From positions 636,197 to 700,196 of the forward strand of contig LSRX01000130.1 in assembly GCA_001939145.1 (NCBI GenBank): 64,000 bases of DNA, read 5' to 3'. Below, piece by piece: positions 43,184-53,554 of this stretch. The position numbers were made by a program, and so were the translations under genes. Within the stretch, counting starts at the first letter, position 1, and each line of letters begins with the position of its first letter. The stretch comes from Symbiodinium microadriaticum. Taxonomy: Eukaryota > Sar > Dinophyceae > Suessiales > Symbiodiniaceae. Below the pieces are notes generated by a model that did not search any database, was not told where the DNA came from, and saw only the letters and a list, made by a program, of their open reading frames with translations.

Positions 43184-43486
43184 TTGAGACAGCTATGTTG
43201 CTCTCACCACTGCTGTGCGGATGTTGCCGTTTACAAAGCCATGAGAACAGCGTTTGGATATGCTTTGCTCCAGGCTTCTAGAGAGTACGTAACATGTAAA
43301 ACTGAACAGGCGAAACTTCGCCGAACCTACTTACATACATCTACATACTGTTGGAGCCTGTTCCGGTTCCGGCAATGCCACCCTGGTGTTCTGAGGCTCC
43401 GAAAAGTCCGAAAAGCCTTCAGGATGCCTTCGAAAGCAATCCTGAAGCCCGGAGCGGCGCAAGGAATGAGTACCCTAAACTACTAG
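43184..43486 (+). CDS. 100-codon basic ORF, unknown
   Basis: Contains VAVYKAMRTAFGYALLQASR, CKTEQAKLRRTYLHTS and VLRLRKVRKAFRMPSKAILK, ending at a TAG. Basic, helical; no domain recognised. Confidence 0.35.
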   Translation: MRQLCCSHHCCADVAVYKAMRTAFGYALLQASREYVTCKTEQAKLRRTYLHTSTYCWSLFRFRQCHPGVLRLRKVRKAFRMPSKAILKPGAAQGMSTLNY

Positions 43487-43533
43487 AACTCGCAACGGAA
43501 TCATGCTAACGAGTCTTATAAATCCCAAACCCT

Positions 43534-43680
43534 ATGACTGCACATAAAAATCCCGCTCTGAATGGCAGTCCAGCCCTAAATCGCCGCTCTCAGCATCGGA
43601 CTCGTTCCCGAGCGCGGAGATCCGCCGCTGGTGGCCACGCCGGCCTCCACTCGGAAGGGGAGTGGAGGTTTTGGGGTTTA
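43534..43680 (+). CDS. Short Arg-rich ORF
   Basis: ATG-started: MTAHKNPALNGSPALNRRSQ then HRTRSRARRSAAGGHAGLHS. It then runs into TTTAGGG-derived sequence, so the exon likely ends near 43670. Confidence 0.3.
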
Positions 43681-43809
43681 GGGGTTAGGGGTGTGGGGTT
43701 TAGGGGTTTAGGGGAGTTTTCCCAAACAGAACCATAAGGAAGGAAAAGCCAGAATATCTAACAGCATTCTACCCCGCAATTACTCCAGAAAGTAGTTGTG
43801 CCACTGTAC

Positions 43810-43905
43810 CCAGGCAGCCCCAATACCCCTTATTTAAGGAATATACCTTAAATCATAATATTAAGGCCCCTATCATTTAAGGTATATTCCTGAATTAATA
43901 GGCCT
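43810..43905. mobile_element. Family B foldback element, copy 3, right end decayed
   Basis: Left end CAGGCAGCCCCAATACCCC, the shared core, then the right arm fails after ATTCCTGAATTAA. Confidence 0.65.
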
Positions 43906-43936
43906 GTGTCAGGGTCAGGGGCGAATGGAGCTGCTT

Positions 43937-44060
43937 TCTTAAAGGGGCCTTAGTAATTTGAATAAGGTTTTTTTATTTATTTATTTTCATTTTTCTTTTT
44001 TGGGGGGGGGTATCTCATACTAGAATCATAAAAAGGAACCTCCCCGAATAGTATGAGCGG
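43937..44060. mobile_element. Family C foldback element, copy 2
   Basis: AAGGGGCCTTAGTAATTTGAA at the left, then a T/G-rich expansion, AATCATAAAAAGGAACC core. Right arm weak. Confidence 0.5.
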
Positions 44061-44154
44061 GGGGTATGTTGCGTACGACGAAGATAAACGGAAAAGACAC
44101 TTTGGGCCGAGATTTGAGACATGTTTAACTGCTTACCCCTAGCGCCGTCAACCC

Positions 44155-44180
44155 TGCTAATGTAGAGGCCTTAATAATTG

Positions 44181-44217
<37 letters not shown>

Positions 44218-44291
44218 GGGGGTATCTTATACTACAATCATAATAAGGAACCACCAAAACAGTATTAGTAATTGTTGGCCCCTATATTATG
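44155..44291. mobile_element. Family C foldback element, copy 3, with TA expansion
   Basis: TAATGTAGAGGCCTTAATAA at the left and TTGGCCCCTATATTA at the right; a (TA)n run has expanded inside the left arm (about 44186-44213). Confidence 0.7.
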
Positions 44292-44417
44292 TATCTGAAG
44301 CCCCACACCAACCTGCTCTAAGCACGGGTCGTCTTACCCGAGGGCTCGTGGCTCCATAGTTTCACCCCCAAACACAAGTCTCCCATGCGAAGGCGCAAGC
44401 CCAAAGCGGTGAACTCT

Positions 44418-44508
44418 ACAATGTAGGAGGGGGTTGATAACTAGAAAAGAATTTCGGGGGTATGCTGTACTGTGACTATAACAAGGAGCCCGGAGGATAG
44501 TACCGGGA
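44418..44508. mobile_element. Family C foldback element, copy 4, diverged
   Basis: AATGTAGGAGGGGGTTGATAA start and GACTATAACAAGGAGCCC core; right arm not recognisable. Confidence 0.4.
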
Positions 44509-44516
44509 TTGCAAAA

Positions 44517-44592
44517 TTTACTGATTATGCAGGCTTCTCTTTTCATCTCTGCCAGCCCCGAATCGAAGCCGGCAAGCATTGGCAGCTAGAAC
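44517..44592 (-). CDS. Short coding-like exon
   Basis: After CTAG the minus frame reads LPMLAGFDSGLAEMKREACI. It contains one LAGF-S-L-like unit, so it could be an AGF-repeat relative. Very short. Confidence 0.25.
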
Positions 44593-45419
44593 CCAGAGCC
44601 CTCAGCACAACTCTACAAATACCACTTCCCAAGCCATGGAGAATATTAAGCATTCAATCCTAACCCGAAACCCTAATCTGCCAGAAAACCTCCAAACACC
44701 CAAACCCCTCAACCCTAATGAAGAAACCCTCAACCCCCACAGCCCCGGAACATTCCGAAGTCCGTAACCTTTGTAGAACCCAACCAGCACCCCTTCAGAG
44801 GACCCTTGTAGGAACCCTTATAGTATCTCAAAATCGGCGTCCCGGGAGGACCTGAACGGAGGATGCGAGACCTGCATTGGAGGACCGGACCTGTCTTAAG
44901 CTTTTAGAGTTTTGGGGTCTTACCTCGTGCTTAGAGTTTAGGCGTGCGTGCGTTTGTGTGTGTGTGTGTGTGTGGTTTTTCTTGTTTTTGGGTGGTGTGA
45001 GTTAGGCTTCTTTACAAAACACAAGCAACATCCAAACAGCGGTCTAGTGTCTCGCAGTTTGCGGGGGCGGAAAGCACCCGGCGACAACCCGGTAAACAGG
45101 TTCAAGAACACATAAAGCATGCAACAAACTCGCGAAGTGGGCTTGGCCACGCTTTGTCAGTAAGTGCCGACATGACTCCGGAACATTAAGCCGCAACTTT
45201 AAATCACAACGCAATAAACTATCCTGAGCCCGTCCTAAATCCTAACGGTGAGGTCTCAACCTTGTGATCAGCCCTATCACCTCAATCCTAAACCCTCCAC
45301 CCTGAATTTGAACGCCACCCCCCAAAAAACACTAAACCCTGTACCGGAAGCTGACAGTAACATCTCAACCTCGAACCCCTTACAGAGACCCTTGTATTAT
45401 TACAGATCCCACAAACTGC

Positions 45420-47229
45420 CTGCAAGATCTCATCCTCCCCACTCTCCTCCTCTGCCAATCGCCAGGCCCCACCATCCTCCCTGAGCTGCGATGAGGCTTT
45501 CGGATTATGGTTTTGGGGGTCTTGGGTTAAGGATTGAGTCAGGGACTTAAGATTTAGGGCTCAGGGCTTTCGGGGATTTCTAAAGCGTTGTCAAGGGTTC
45601 CTAAATGCTTCAAGTGCTCAAACTTTGGGCTCAGGGGTGGCTTTGCAATGGGGAATCTTCCGGAAACGTAGAGCGGCCTTGGTAAATATCCCCATCTAAA
45701 CGCAGGATTCTAAATGCTATGCAAAGGGAGTCTTGCTAATGCCTAACAGCCAAAAATGAAGCAACTAACTCATGTAAAATACACCATTTCGGAATGACAG
45801 GCATGGGCCATGGGAGTCAAGGGCATTGCGTTGCATTACGAAGGCTCGGGATGTTTCTTTCAGCTTTCTGATAACCGGCGGGCTAAGTTTCTTCCGGGAG
45901 GGTCTTTAAAGGGACTTCAGATGGGCAGAAGGTCTACAGTCTAAGGGTGGATCCACAGGCTGGCTTGGCTGAGTGATTTGGCGAGCACCCGTGTCTTCCC
46001 CAAGCTAACCCAAAGCCTCAAACACCCTAGACCCCACAGCCCTCCTACACATGCTGTTATTGCCATAGTAAGTCCATGTTGACTGGTTTGGTCGGAATCC
46101 AGAAGGCCTCTACTAATTACTAACAGTACCTGGGGTCGCTGTTCTCAGTATTCGCTCAGCCGCCCCGGGCCCCCTTGAACCAAGAATTGGGCAAAGTAAT
46201 AATTTACGGGTAGTTCCTAACTTAGAGTCGTTTTTTGAACCCCAAAAAGGAAGCGGCGCCCTTATAAAAAGGACCCTAAAAGAGCCCTAATTGGAGAACT
46301 ACCCTTATAGTGACAAGTATAAAGTAACAGGTACCCTAAACATTAAACCCTAAACCCCAGTCCTTACTCGGCAAGGCTCGCTTCGGCTGGGGTGGCCCGG
46401 TCTGCATCTGCCTCCTGCACTGGAGCCTCCTCCTAGAGTCTGTGGAGGGTTTAGGGTTTATAGGGTTTGGGGTTTTGGGTGTCGATTGGCAGGGCAGGCA
46501 CGGGAGCTTACCCTACCTAATCTCATGATATAATAGTGCATGGGTTTGTAAAAACCTATGCATTTAACAAACGTATTATGTTATATCAGCGTTTTATCGC
46601 GCCCGACTGTAAACTCTGTTAAGCTATGCCACAATGCCGGTGACGGGAGCCTGTCGAAGTCGTAGGTTCTGATGCCTTGAACCCCAAACCCTACCTATAG
46701 TCTCCATTGTAGTTCCTTTTTTGGGTTTACCAATTTTTATATTAAGGATCCCAAAAGGTAACCCCCAAAAGGAACTACAATGGAGACTATAGGTAAACCC
46801 TAAACAGAATGAAGGAAGGGAGGGAGCTCTGTACCCAAGACCCATTTCGGGACTCTGCAGAGTCGCTGGACCCTGAAATCCGTAACCGCACCTTGACCCC
46901 CGAAACGTAAAGCCCTCAATCCTGAGCCCTAAAGCCCCAGCTCGAATGAAACTCCTCTACCCTATAGAACTTATAGAACCGCTTTAATGTCCCAAAAGCA
47001 AGCACTTTAAGACACCTGCGAACGTGAAGATAAGACCAAACCTCTTCGAAGGCCCTAGCCATAGGCTCCATAGTAGTTCCTTTTTGGGGTTTATATTTGA
47101 ATTCTATAAGGTAATCCCAAAAAGGAGCTGCTATGAAGCCTATTACTATGGGTAAGCCAGTGAGAAGAGCAGATCGACAGCCGACGCTCCCTTTCGCGGC
47201 TCTTCTTCGAGCTGCTTTTCGACCGCAGC
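45420..47229 (-). CDS. Three acidic exons of an unknown gene
   Basis: 47229-47158 (after CTGTCAG) encodes AAVEKQLEEEPRKGASAV then DLLFSL in phase 0, probably with a GC donor. 46432-46368 (after CTCTAG, donor GTAAGG) encodes EEAPVQEADADRATPAEASL in phase 0. 45485-45420 (after CATCGCAG, GC donor) encodes REDGGAWRLAEEESGEDEIL. All three are Glu-rich with clear splice signals. The last junction does not match in phase in my model, so an exon may be missing there or the third exon may belong to another gene. A TA-bounded foldback element (46692-46795) and a telomere-like tract lie in the introns. No domain recognised. Confidence 0.4.
46204..46317. mobile_element. Foldback element with GGGTAGTTC ends
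   Basis: GGGTAGTTCCTAACTTAG at the left and TTGGAGAACTACCC at the right; inside are CCAAAAAGG and AAAAGGACCC units. The window's last 90 bp (63917-64000) begin with the same GGGTAGTTCTCTAAATTAGG, so a second copy runs off the end. Confidence 0.55.
46692..46795. mobile_element. Family A foldback element, copy 8
   Basis: Arms TACCTATAGTCTCC and GGAGACTATAGGTA carry matching changes, so arm complementarity is preserved although both differ from the consensus. Confidence 0.85.
47056..47154. mobile_element. Family A foldback element, copy 9
   Basis: Arms TAGCCATAGGCTCC and an interrupted right arm (small insertion before ATGGGTA). In the intron upstream of an acidic exon. Confidence 0.8.
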
Positions 47230-47397
47230 CTGACAGGGCAGTGTAAGGGTTGTTTTAAAGTGCCATGACCCCTTTCAAGTGTAAGGGTTCAGGGCTCAGG
47301 GTTCCGGAGAGGTGGTGAGCTAGGGTTAAGCTAAACAGTTTTATTTGACGCGCTCGGAGTTTCGGCACTTACACTCTCTAAGGGTCCATGTACCCAC

Positions 47398-47471
47398 GTA
47401 GCCTGTACTCTGACCCTAAAGTACTTTCCTAGGCGTAGTGTGTACTCTGACCCTAAAGTACTTATATAGGC
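47398..47471. repeat. Tandem duplication, about 37 bp unit
   Basis: CGTAG..TGTACTCTGACCC + TAAAGTACTT occurs twice back to back, ending CCTAGG and TATAGG. Confidence 0.9.
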
Positions 47472-48012
47472 CATAGTAGGTACCATGTGAGTACACCCTT
47501 GGGGATCTACCTCGACATGGCTCCAGGGAAACCCTAAACCCAAAACCCTCAACCCTAAACCCGTTTACAGCAGGCCTCGTACACAGCAACCCGAACCCTA
47601 AACCCTTTTTTGAACCCAGACTCTGCGAACCCTAAACCCTAAACCCTGAACCCTTTTGCATCCAGGACTCTGTTCGCCAGCCGGGAAAGCGCAACATTCA
47701 AAGGTAAGATTACAAATCAAGCTCAAACCCTGTAACCCACCCGTGCCTCTCCAGCATAGTGCTCATGCGGCAGCACAGATGCACAGAAGCAGAAGCACCT
47801 TGCACTCAAGTTGAAAACTTAAAACTGTAAGCTGCAGCTAAGCCATAATCCGAAAGTTCCTTAGAGCGTCGGTTCGGCAGTGTCCATCCGTGCATTCGTC
47901 CTGCCTGGCTTGAAGCCAATGCCTGAACTTTGGGGGTTACCTCGTCAAGGGTTTGAGGTGAGGGTTTGGGCTTAAGGTGGTCAGTGGCAGCTTCCCCCTC
48001 AACACCTCCAGG

Positions 48013-48187
48013 GCCTCGTTTGCGGATTTGAGTGAATTAGCGTCTAGTTCGCACGACTTGGGTGCCAGCCCCTGAAAAGGCCTCATTTGGCCAACTTAGC
48101 AGCTAGTTCGTGCGATTAGAACGGGGCTTCCTTTCCAAATTTGAGCGAATGAGTGTCTAATTCGCGCGATTTGGGTGCCAGCCCCAA
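48013..48187. repeat. Degenerate minisatellite, about 57 bp unit, three copies
   Basis: Units share TTGAGTGAATTAGCGTCTA, GTTCGCACGACTTGGGTGCC and AGCCCC; the middle copy is the most diverged. Confidence 0.75.
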
Positions 48188-48296
48188 TGGGGCTTTGAGG
48201 AGACGTGAAAAAGGTCGGTTCCACATCGGTTTGAAGTAGCACATACAGTGAAAGATCTCTCTCTCTCTCTCTCTCTTGTTTCAGGTTCACACTTAC

Positions 48297-48366
48297 GGCC
48301 CGAAACGCTGCTTTCGCGGTGTCCTCCACACGTCCAGGAGCAATCCAGTGGCTTGCAGGACCCTAT
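48297..48366 (-). CDS. Candidate internal exon with GTAAGT donor
   Basis: Reads VLQATGLLLDVWRTPRKQRF and ends at a perfect GTAAGTG donor; acceptor ACAATAG. The downstream intron begins with a (GA)n run. Unknown function. Confidence 0.35.
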
Positions 48367-48401
48367 TGTAAGGGCCTTAAGAGCTACAGTGCGGTCTTGG
48401 G

Positions 48402-48590
48402 TCACATGATAGTATTGTCATTAAGCTGCTTTTCTAGCCTCACCCTACAACACATGCCAAAACATTCAGCAGAATGATCCAGTATCCTTCTGTCGCGGTT
48501 CCGTCGGCGGTTACCGCCCGGAACATCTGAACCCGCTAACCGCCAAGCCTCTAGGCCCCACAGGGTCCGAGTCCTTGCAATCTGTTGCAA
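48402..48590 (-). CDS. Coding-like ORF, unknown
   Basis: Frame with RTLWGLEAWRLAGSDVPGGN then RRRNRDRRILDHSAECFGMC. Could precede the exon at 48366-48297 on the same strand. No domain recognised. Confidence 0.3.
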   Translation of the reverse strand: MQQIARTRTLWGLEAWRLAGSDVPGGNRRRNRDRRILDHSAECFGMCCRVRLEKQLNDNTIM

Positions 48591-49129
48591 AATGGAGAAC
48601 CCTAAACCCTAAACCTGTGGATGCCAAGCCTCGCAAGCCATTGCGGGCGAGCACGGCATGGCTCCCTAAACCGGAAGCATCCTTTGCATATGGCCCCCGC
48701 TTACGACATTCTAAGATTGGAAAGCCTCAAGAGTAGCGGATTAATGGTGCAGGGCTGAAACTGAGGTTTTAAGTCTTGCCGGCGGCAGGGCTGAAAATTT
48801 GTGACACATCAGCGGTCGGGGAGTTTGAGCTTTATCTTCGCAGTTGTGCACTCCAAGTTGGAAGCCTCGAGAATGTAAGCTGTTATCTCCAGCCAATTGA
48901 ATGACTTCGTGTCGTCGTGATTCAACATTTTTTGGTTGTATTATACGTTTAATTGTGTATAATCTTACATCGCCATGTCATGTCATGTCAGGTCTACCGT
49001 AGTTTGAGCAGGGCTCAAGCCGGACCATCGCAAACCATGCTGCAGCTAACTGGCCTTGCTCCTCCAGTCCGAAACACTAAACTTTAAACCCTCAACCTCA
49101 ACCCTAAACTCAACCAACCGAAACCTGTT

Positions 49130-49263
49130 TAACCCAGACTCTGCATGTGAGTATGTCGGGAAGCTACGGGCAGCACTTAACCAAACCCAGAACCCTTTTG
49201 AAACCGGTCTTGATGACTGCCAGGACCCTCGGGTTAACAAGGCTCTTTTTTTGCTTTTAAAGG
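49130..49263 (+). CDS. Candidate terminal exon, unknown
   Basis: Frame ACEYVGKLRAALNQTQNPFE then TGLDDCQDPRVNKALFLLLK and TAG. Protein-like; upstream part is CCCTAAA-like. Confidence 0.3.
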
Positions 49264-49446
49264 GTTAGGGTTTACGTTTGTTTTTGTTAAGTGCAGCGTT
49301 TAAGGTTTAGGGTTCGGGGGGTTGGAGTTTAAGTGTCTGCCCCCGGCATCGCAGGGTTTTTTGCAGTGAGAGTTTACAGGGCGACGGCACTTGACTTGCA
49401 GAACCAGTGACCAGGATGCCCTATCAACCAGTCTTAGGTTCCGGTT

Positions 49447-49480
49447 TATGTATGTATATATATATATATATATATAAACA

Positions 49481-49524
<44 letters not shown>

Positions 49525-49571
49525 AACATATATATATATATATATATAAACATATATATATATATATATAC
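49447..49571. repeat. (TA)n with periodic AAACA interruptions
   Basis: Three TATAAACATATA interruptions spaced through a 125 bp TA tract. Confidence 0.9.
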
Positions 49572-49659
49572 AGGTTGTTGTAACTCTTCTAGGAAGTAAC
49601 AGATATAGAGACCGATTTTTGAGAACAGGGTTTGGTGTATACTCTAGTGTTCTACATAG

Positions 49660-50143
49660 TTGCTATCAGGGGGCAACTCTCCCTTATATTTCCGACTCCT
49701 ATATGACTCGTGCTTCTCCCAAATAGACGACCCCTGCAAAATCCATGCCTGCTGCGTTGTCACTCCAGGAGACGTCGGAGAAGCCGCTTCCGTGTCGGAC
49801 CTGTCTTATGGCGCAAGGTTTGGGGGTCTTATTGCCAGATTCGTGAGGGATGTTTAAAGAACGACCCCTACACAAGCTGTCCCTTGTTAGGAAAAGTGCC
49901 GATTGAACGGCTTTATCTCACAGACACATGTTGGGGGGTTTTGGTGCAAATTTTGTATCTGGGCTCTATGACTCCATGCTCTGGCACTCGGACAAGCCTT
50001 GCTGGGGTTCTATTGACTGGCTTGTGTTGGCAGTTTCGGGATTGGTGTTTAGGGCTTTGCTGTCCCCCGGAAGTTCATATGGGAAGCCGGGGCGAAGAGT
50101 GGCCAGCCCGACTTACCAGAATGCGTCTTACTTTCAGGCGTAA
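49660..50143 (+). CDS. Coding-like island, two frames, partly hydrophobic
   Basis: 49660-49857 reads [20 protein letters not shown] then [14 protein letters not shown]; 49928-50143 in another frame reads [20 protein letters not shown] then [17 protein letters not shown] and ends at TAA. Probably two exons of a membrane protein. A third overlapping frame is longer but less protein-like. Confidence 0.35.
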
Positions 50144-50255
50144 TTACTGAATCTGAAATTTTCCCCTCACATTTCTCCTCTTGGTGCCCCGGGGCTTTTC
50201 GCTCAGAGAGCTTATGAGAATAATAACAGGCTTTATCATCCCTCATGAAATCTGG

Positions 50256-50627
50256 TTAGGTTACCTTGCAATCGGCTGAAGCAATTTCTTTGTCTTGACG
50301 ATAGAGGTGACTACCGACGCACCCCCGACAAGGTTCACTCAGAATCTCCTCTCGCCATGGCATTCGGCCGCCCTGCATCACGAACTTAGGCATCTGCATC
50401 TGTACGTATATGTCTACCGACTGGTTCCAACAACAAGCTAGAAGAGGAAACAGCAGCATTTTATGCAAAATAGTGTTTAGCAGGAAAGATAACACAAACA
50501 CTGCTATCTGAACGACTTGACAGCAGACCCCCGGCAAAACATTGAAAAACACATATAGGAAGACGCCCACACCTGGGCCTGCAACTTGTCCGCTTGTTGC
50601 TAACACTGCTATACTGCAATTCTTCAC
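50256..50627 (-). CDS. Hydrophobic ORF, unknown
   Basis: 123-codon minus frame with two membrane-like stretches (GVGVFLYVFFNVLPGVCCQV and VQIAVFVLSFLLNTIL) followed by MQMPKFVMQGGRMPWREEIL. It may be an exon of a membrane protein. A CTA microsatellite lies just upstream. Confidence 0.3.
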   Translation of the reverse strand: MKNCSIAVLATSGQVAGPGVGVFLYVFFNVLPGVCCQVVQIAVFVLSFLLNTILHKMLLFPLLACCWNQSVDIYVQMQMPKFVMQGGRMPWREEILSEPCRGCVGSHLYRQDKEIASADCKVT

Positions 50628-50653
50628 TACACCGTACCTCTATTATTCTAACC

Positions 50654-50656
50654 CTA

Positions 50657-50705
<49 letters not shown>
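50654..50705. repeat. (CTA)n microsatellite
   Basis: About 16 ACT units, then CTTCTA units; 50866-50960 is a TTTAGGG tract. Confidence 0.9.
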
Positions 50706-50709
<4 letters not shown>

Positions 50710-51021
50710 TTCTACTTCTGCTTCTTCTTATTACAATGCACTATTTTCACAAAAAAAAAGGACTGCCGTGGACTGGGGGTCGGTCTCAAAGTCCGAGTCG
50801 TTCTCTCCGTACTCAAACGCCGATCGGACCATGCCCTGCGCATCCTGCACAAATCTTACGGCTTTGGGTTTAGGGTTTAGGGGTTTAGAGTTTAGGGGTT
50901 TAGGGTTTTAGGGGTAGGGTTTAGGGGTTTATGGGGTTTAGGGTTGAGGGCTTTGGGGGTTTCATTTTTGCACCCAGGCTCAAACCCTGCATGTTCAGGG
51001 TGTCATAAGAAGTCGACGGTC

Positions 51022-51127
51022 TGTAGGGGCCTACGATAATAAGGGCTTCATCGGCTTTTTGTAAGGGTATGTAGGGCCGGCTACGATTTTTGTCAATGTA
51101 GGGACTCCCTTCTTCATGGCCCCTACA
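51022..51127. mobile_element. Foldback element with TGTAGGGGC ends
   Basis: TGTAGGGGCCT at the left and GGCCCCTACA at the right, with internal GTAGGG units. The ends match family C but the interior does not. Confidence 0.5.
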
Positions 51128-51412
51128 TGAATGACCCTACTTTTCGTGGCTTACAGATTCAGGGATTGATTGGTGATTAGGGTTTAGGGATTAGCATACC
51201 CGAGGTCTCTGTTTAGTTGTGAGAGACCATTGTCCTGGCGTGACTTTACTTCCACTGCAAGAGGCCGTCAACAAGGAGCCCCCTTCGTTTTTCACATGCG
51301 TCGCCGTGGAACAGCTTGAAAGCGTGACGTTTCCTGCAGAAGTCTCCTGTGCCATACATATCAACTTGCGCGTCATGCATACCTCAAGGTTCTAACCTCA
51401 TGTACCCACTGT

Positions 51413-51549
51413 TCAGCCGACATCAGCTGTTTGAACGTAGCAGTGGAGCTGCGCCGTCCTCGGCCTCCGACCCTGAGCTATTCTCAAAGTCATTGTTGCC
51501 TGGGCGGCATGTGGGCTCCTTGGGGTCTGTGGGGTGTGGAGCCGCATAG
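51413..51549 (+). CDS. Coding-like segment, Ser-rich
   Basis: RHQLFERSSGAAPSSASDPE then LFSKSLLPGRHVGSLGSV. Minus strand also open. Frame undecided. Confidence 0.2.
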
Positions 51550-52027
51550 CTGCATAGCTATCTATAGAGTTGAGAGTTCGGCTTCGGCGCCTTCCGACTG
51601 TCGCCTGAAACCTCAAGTCAGAAGCCCCCTTAAGGGAGCATAGGGTCGAGGGTGATGTTTGGAAACCCAAAGTATGGTGGACGGCTTTTTGGGGGTGGAG
51701 AGGGCGGAGGGGTGAGTCACACTAAGCATGCTTAAAGCTCGGGTGAATGGTAGAAGGCAGCCCCTGACAAGGATTTAGCAGTTCTCTTGACAGAGAGCAG
51801 GCATAACTCTGCTTCAACTGGACAGAGTTCTGAACTGACAGGCAACGAGAAGAGACAATGGTGTCCCCGAACCCTATCTAAACGTTCGCTTCGTCCGCTG
51901 GCCAACATGTAGTCCCGAACTTTGCAGTTCGTCTACGACAAGTACTGCCTGAACATGAAAAGCCTTAGCAAGCCATTAGGGGCAAGCCGCGGTGAGGATT
52001 CTGGTCGCACGATCCAATGCTTGGGGC

Positions 52028-53554
52028 TTACGCTGACGGTTTTCGGCTTCCCACGCACCTATCCCCACAACTTGAAAGACTATAGTGACTATAGCATCCC
52101 CTGTCCGCTCTTTCGCCGCCTGCGGCAGCGCAACTTCCTTGACCCGGCGGGGCGCCGGGGACCAAACGCGGCGTTCCAAGGTGGCACTCTGCAAAAAGAA
52201 GGTCCCTGAATCCAGAGCAGAAGCCGGACCAGTCCTTCAAGCGACGGTACCAGTGATCTGCCAGTATCGGCTCTCGGAGGTATGACTCAAACAAGACCGG
52301 GTCTGCCTCCACCCTGGCGATGTGCTTTATGAGCTGAGCCGTGTTCTCAAAGTCATGCGCGCTGATGAATGCACGGGTGTTGAAATCACTCATGCCCTTA
52401 CCTCTGCTCGAGCAAGATGGATCGCCCCAATAGATCGGAATAGACTCGGAGGCAAATGCATGTAGAATCTTCTCCGTGCAGTAGCCTGGATGAGAAGCAT
52501 TCTCGAAACAAACGTTGAACCGGTAACCACGCAAGAAGTCCATTTTGTCCCTAACTGGCCCCCCAACATTGTTCAGAACTTCACCGCCGCAAGCGACTTC
52601 TTTGTACTTGCTCGACAAGATCTGGACAAATCGCGTCCTGAACTCGGCATTGTACATCGTCGCATTGCTGGCCACAAAACTGCAGAAGCCGGCACGATTG
52701 CGCACCGTGGTATTCACGTTGTTCCTGAGCCTAGCTTCGTGAATCTGCAAAACTGTGTGGACTTCCTTGTTGAAAATCCACAGCGGCATCCGTGTGTGAA
52801 GCGAATGGGGGACATCTTCCAGCTGATCAAAAGAAATGCAAAGAGGGATTCGGCCGACGGGCGGTCGAACATTCTCACCGGTGAAGAATACGAGCTTAGA
52901 CGTAGAACCGGACTGTAGATGTCGCACGTGGGATCGTCCAAACCTGGGTACTTGTAACGCGTTACATATAACACTAAGTATAACCTGCAATAATAAGGAC
53001 ATACAGCTAGACGTATGCTCTCCGGAGTATGGCATACTAGCGAAATTTCTTAAAATGAAGCCAGGAACAAGCTGAACATTATAACATCCGGGTGGTCCTG
53101 GGGCTCCACCACCTGGATGCCACGCAAGTTGGTCCTGAACCAGTCCTTGGAGAACCACCTGTGGACGCAAGCAATGGTCCCTTGTTTGAAACTTGTTTTG
53201 GGAGCTAATCTAATAAAAAAGTTAGGGAAAGAAATCAATTATACTATACTTTCTAGTAGGCTCCTAGGGCATTGTCACTGTGCCGCTAAGGCAATTACCA
53301 TCCAGGAGCCCGAACATGTTCAACAAGCCCCACCTGTCGGTGTTGTCTTCGAAGCCCGGCCAGAAGTCCAGGAAAGCGAGTCGCCCGTCGACCTTCCCCG
53401 GCCTCCCGGGGGAGGGCCAGGGCCGACTTCGGGAGCCTCCGCGTCGGAGACTCCAAGCTCGGCCTACGCAAGCCGGCTCACAGGAGCGCACCGTGCATTC
53501 CGAGCATCGGACGTCCGCATGGGCCGGCCCAGATAGGCTTGCCACCATGGCCAT
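52028..53554 (-). CDS. GT10 alpha-1,3-fucosyltransferase-like protein, three exons
   Basis: Family-10 glycosyltransferase, expected to move fucose from GDP-fucose to GlcNAc on glycans in the Golgi. Exons: 53554-53334, 53158-53069 and 52943-52028; introns of 175 and 125 nt, both GT-AG; every junction is phase 2 and the joined frame stays open. The model has 408 codons. Early residues read LAFLDFWPGFEDN and then PDVIMFSLFG across the second junction, the usual GT10 N-terminal pattern. FFTGEN lies at about 123-128, FVASN near 193-197, and the donor-binding block YRFNVCFEN...GYCTEK at 244-262, followed by IPIYWGDP. No clear N-terminal signal anchor is visible in the first exon, so an upstream exon may be missing; the frame is open above the ATG. 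The last roughly 60 residues do not resemble the family, so a further C-terminal intron is possible. Confidence 0.88.

Noticed and set aside
52490-52918. 142-codon plus frame
   Set aside because: Antisense shadow of the fucosyltransferase core.
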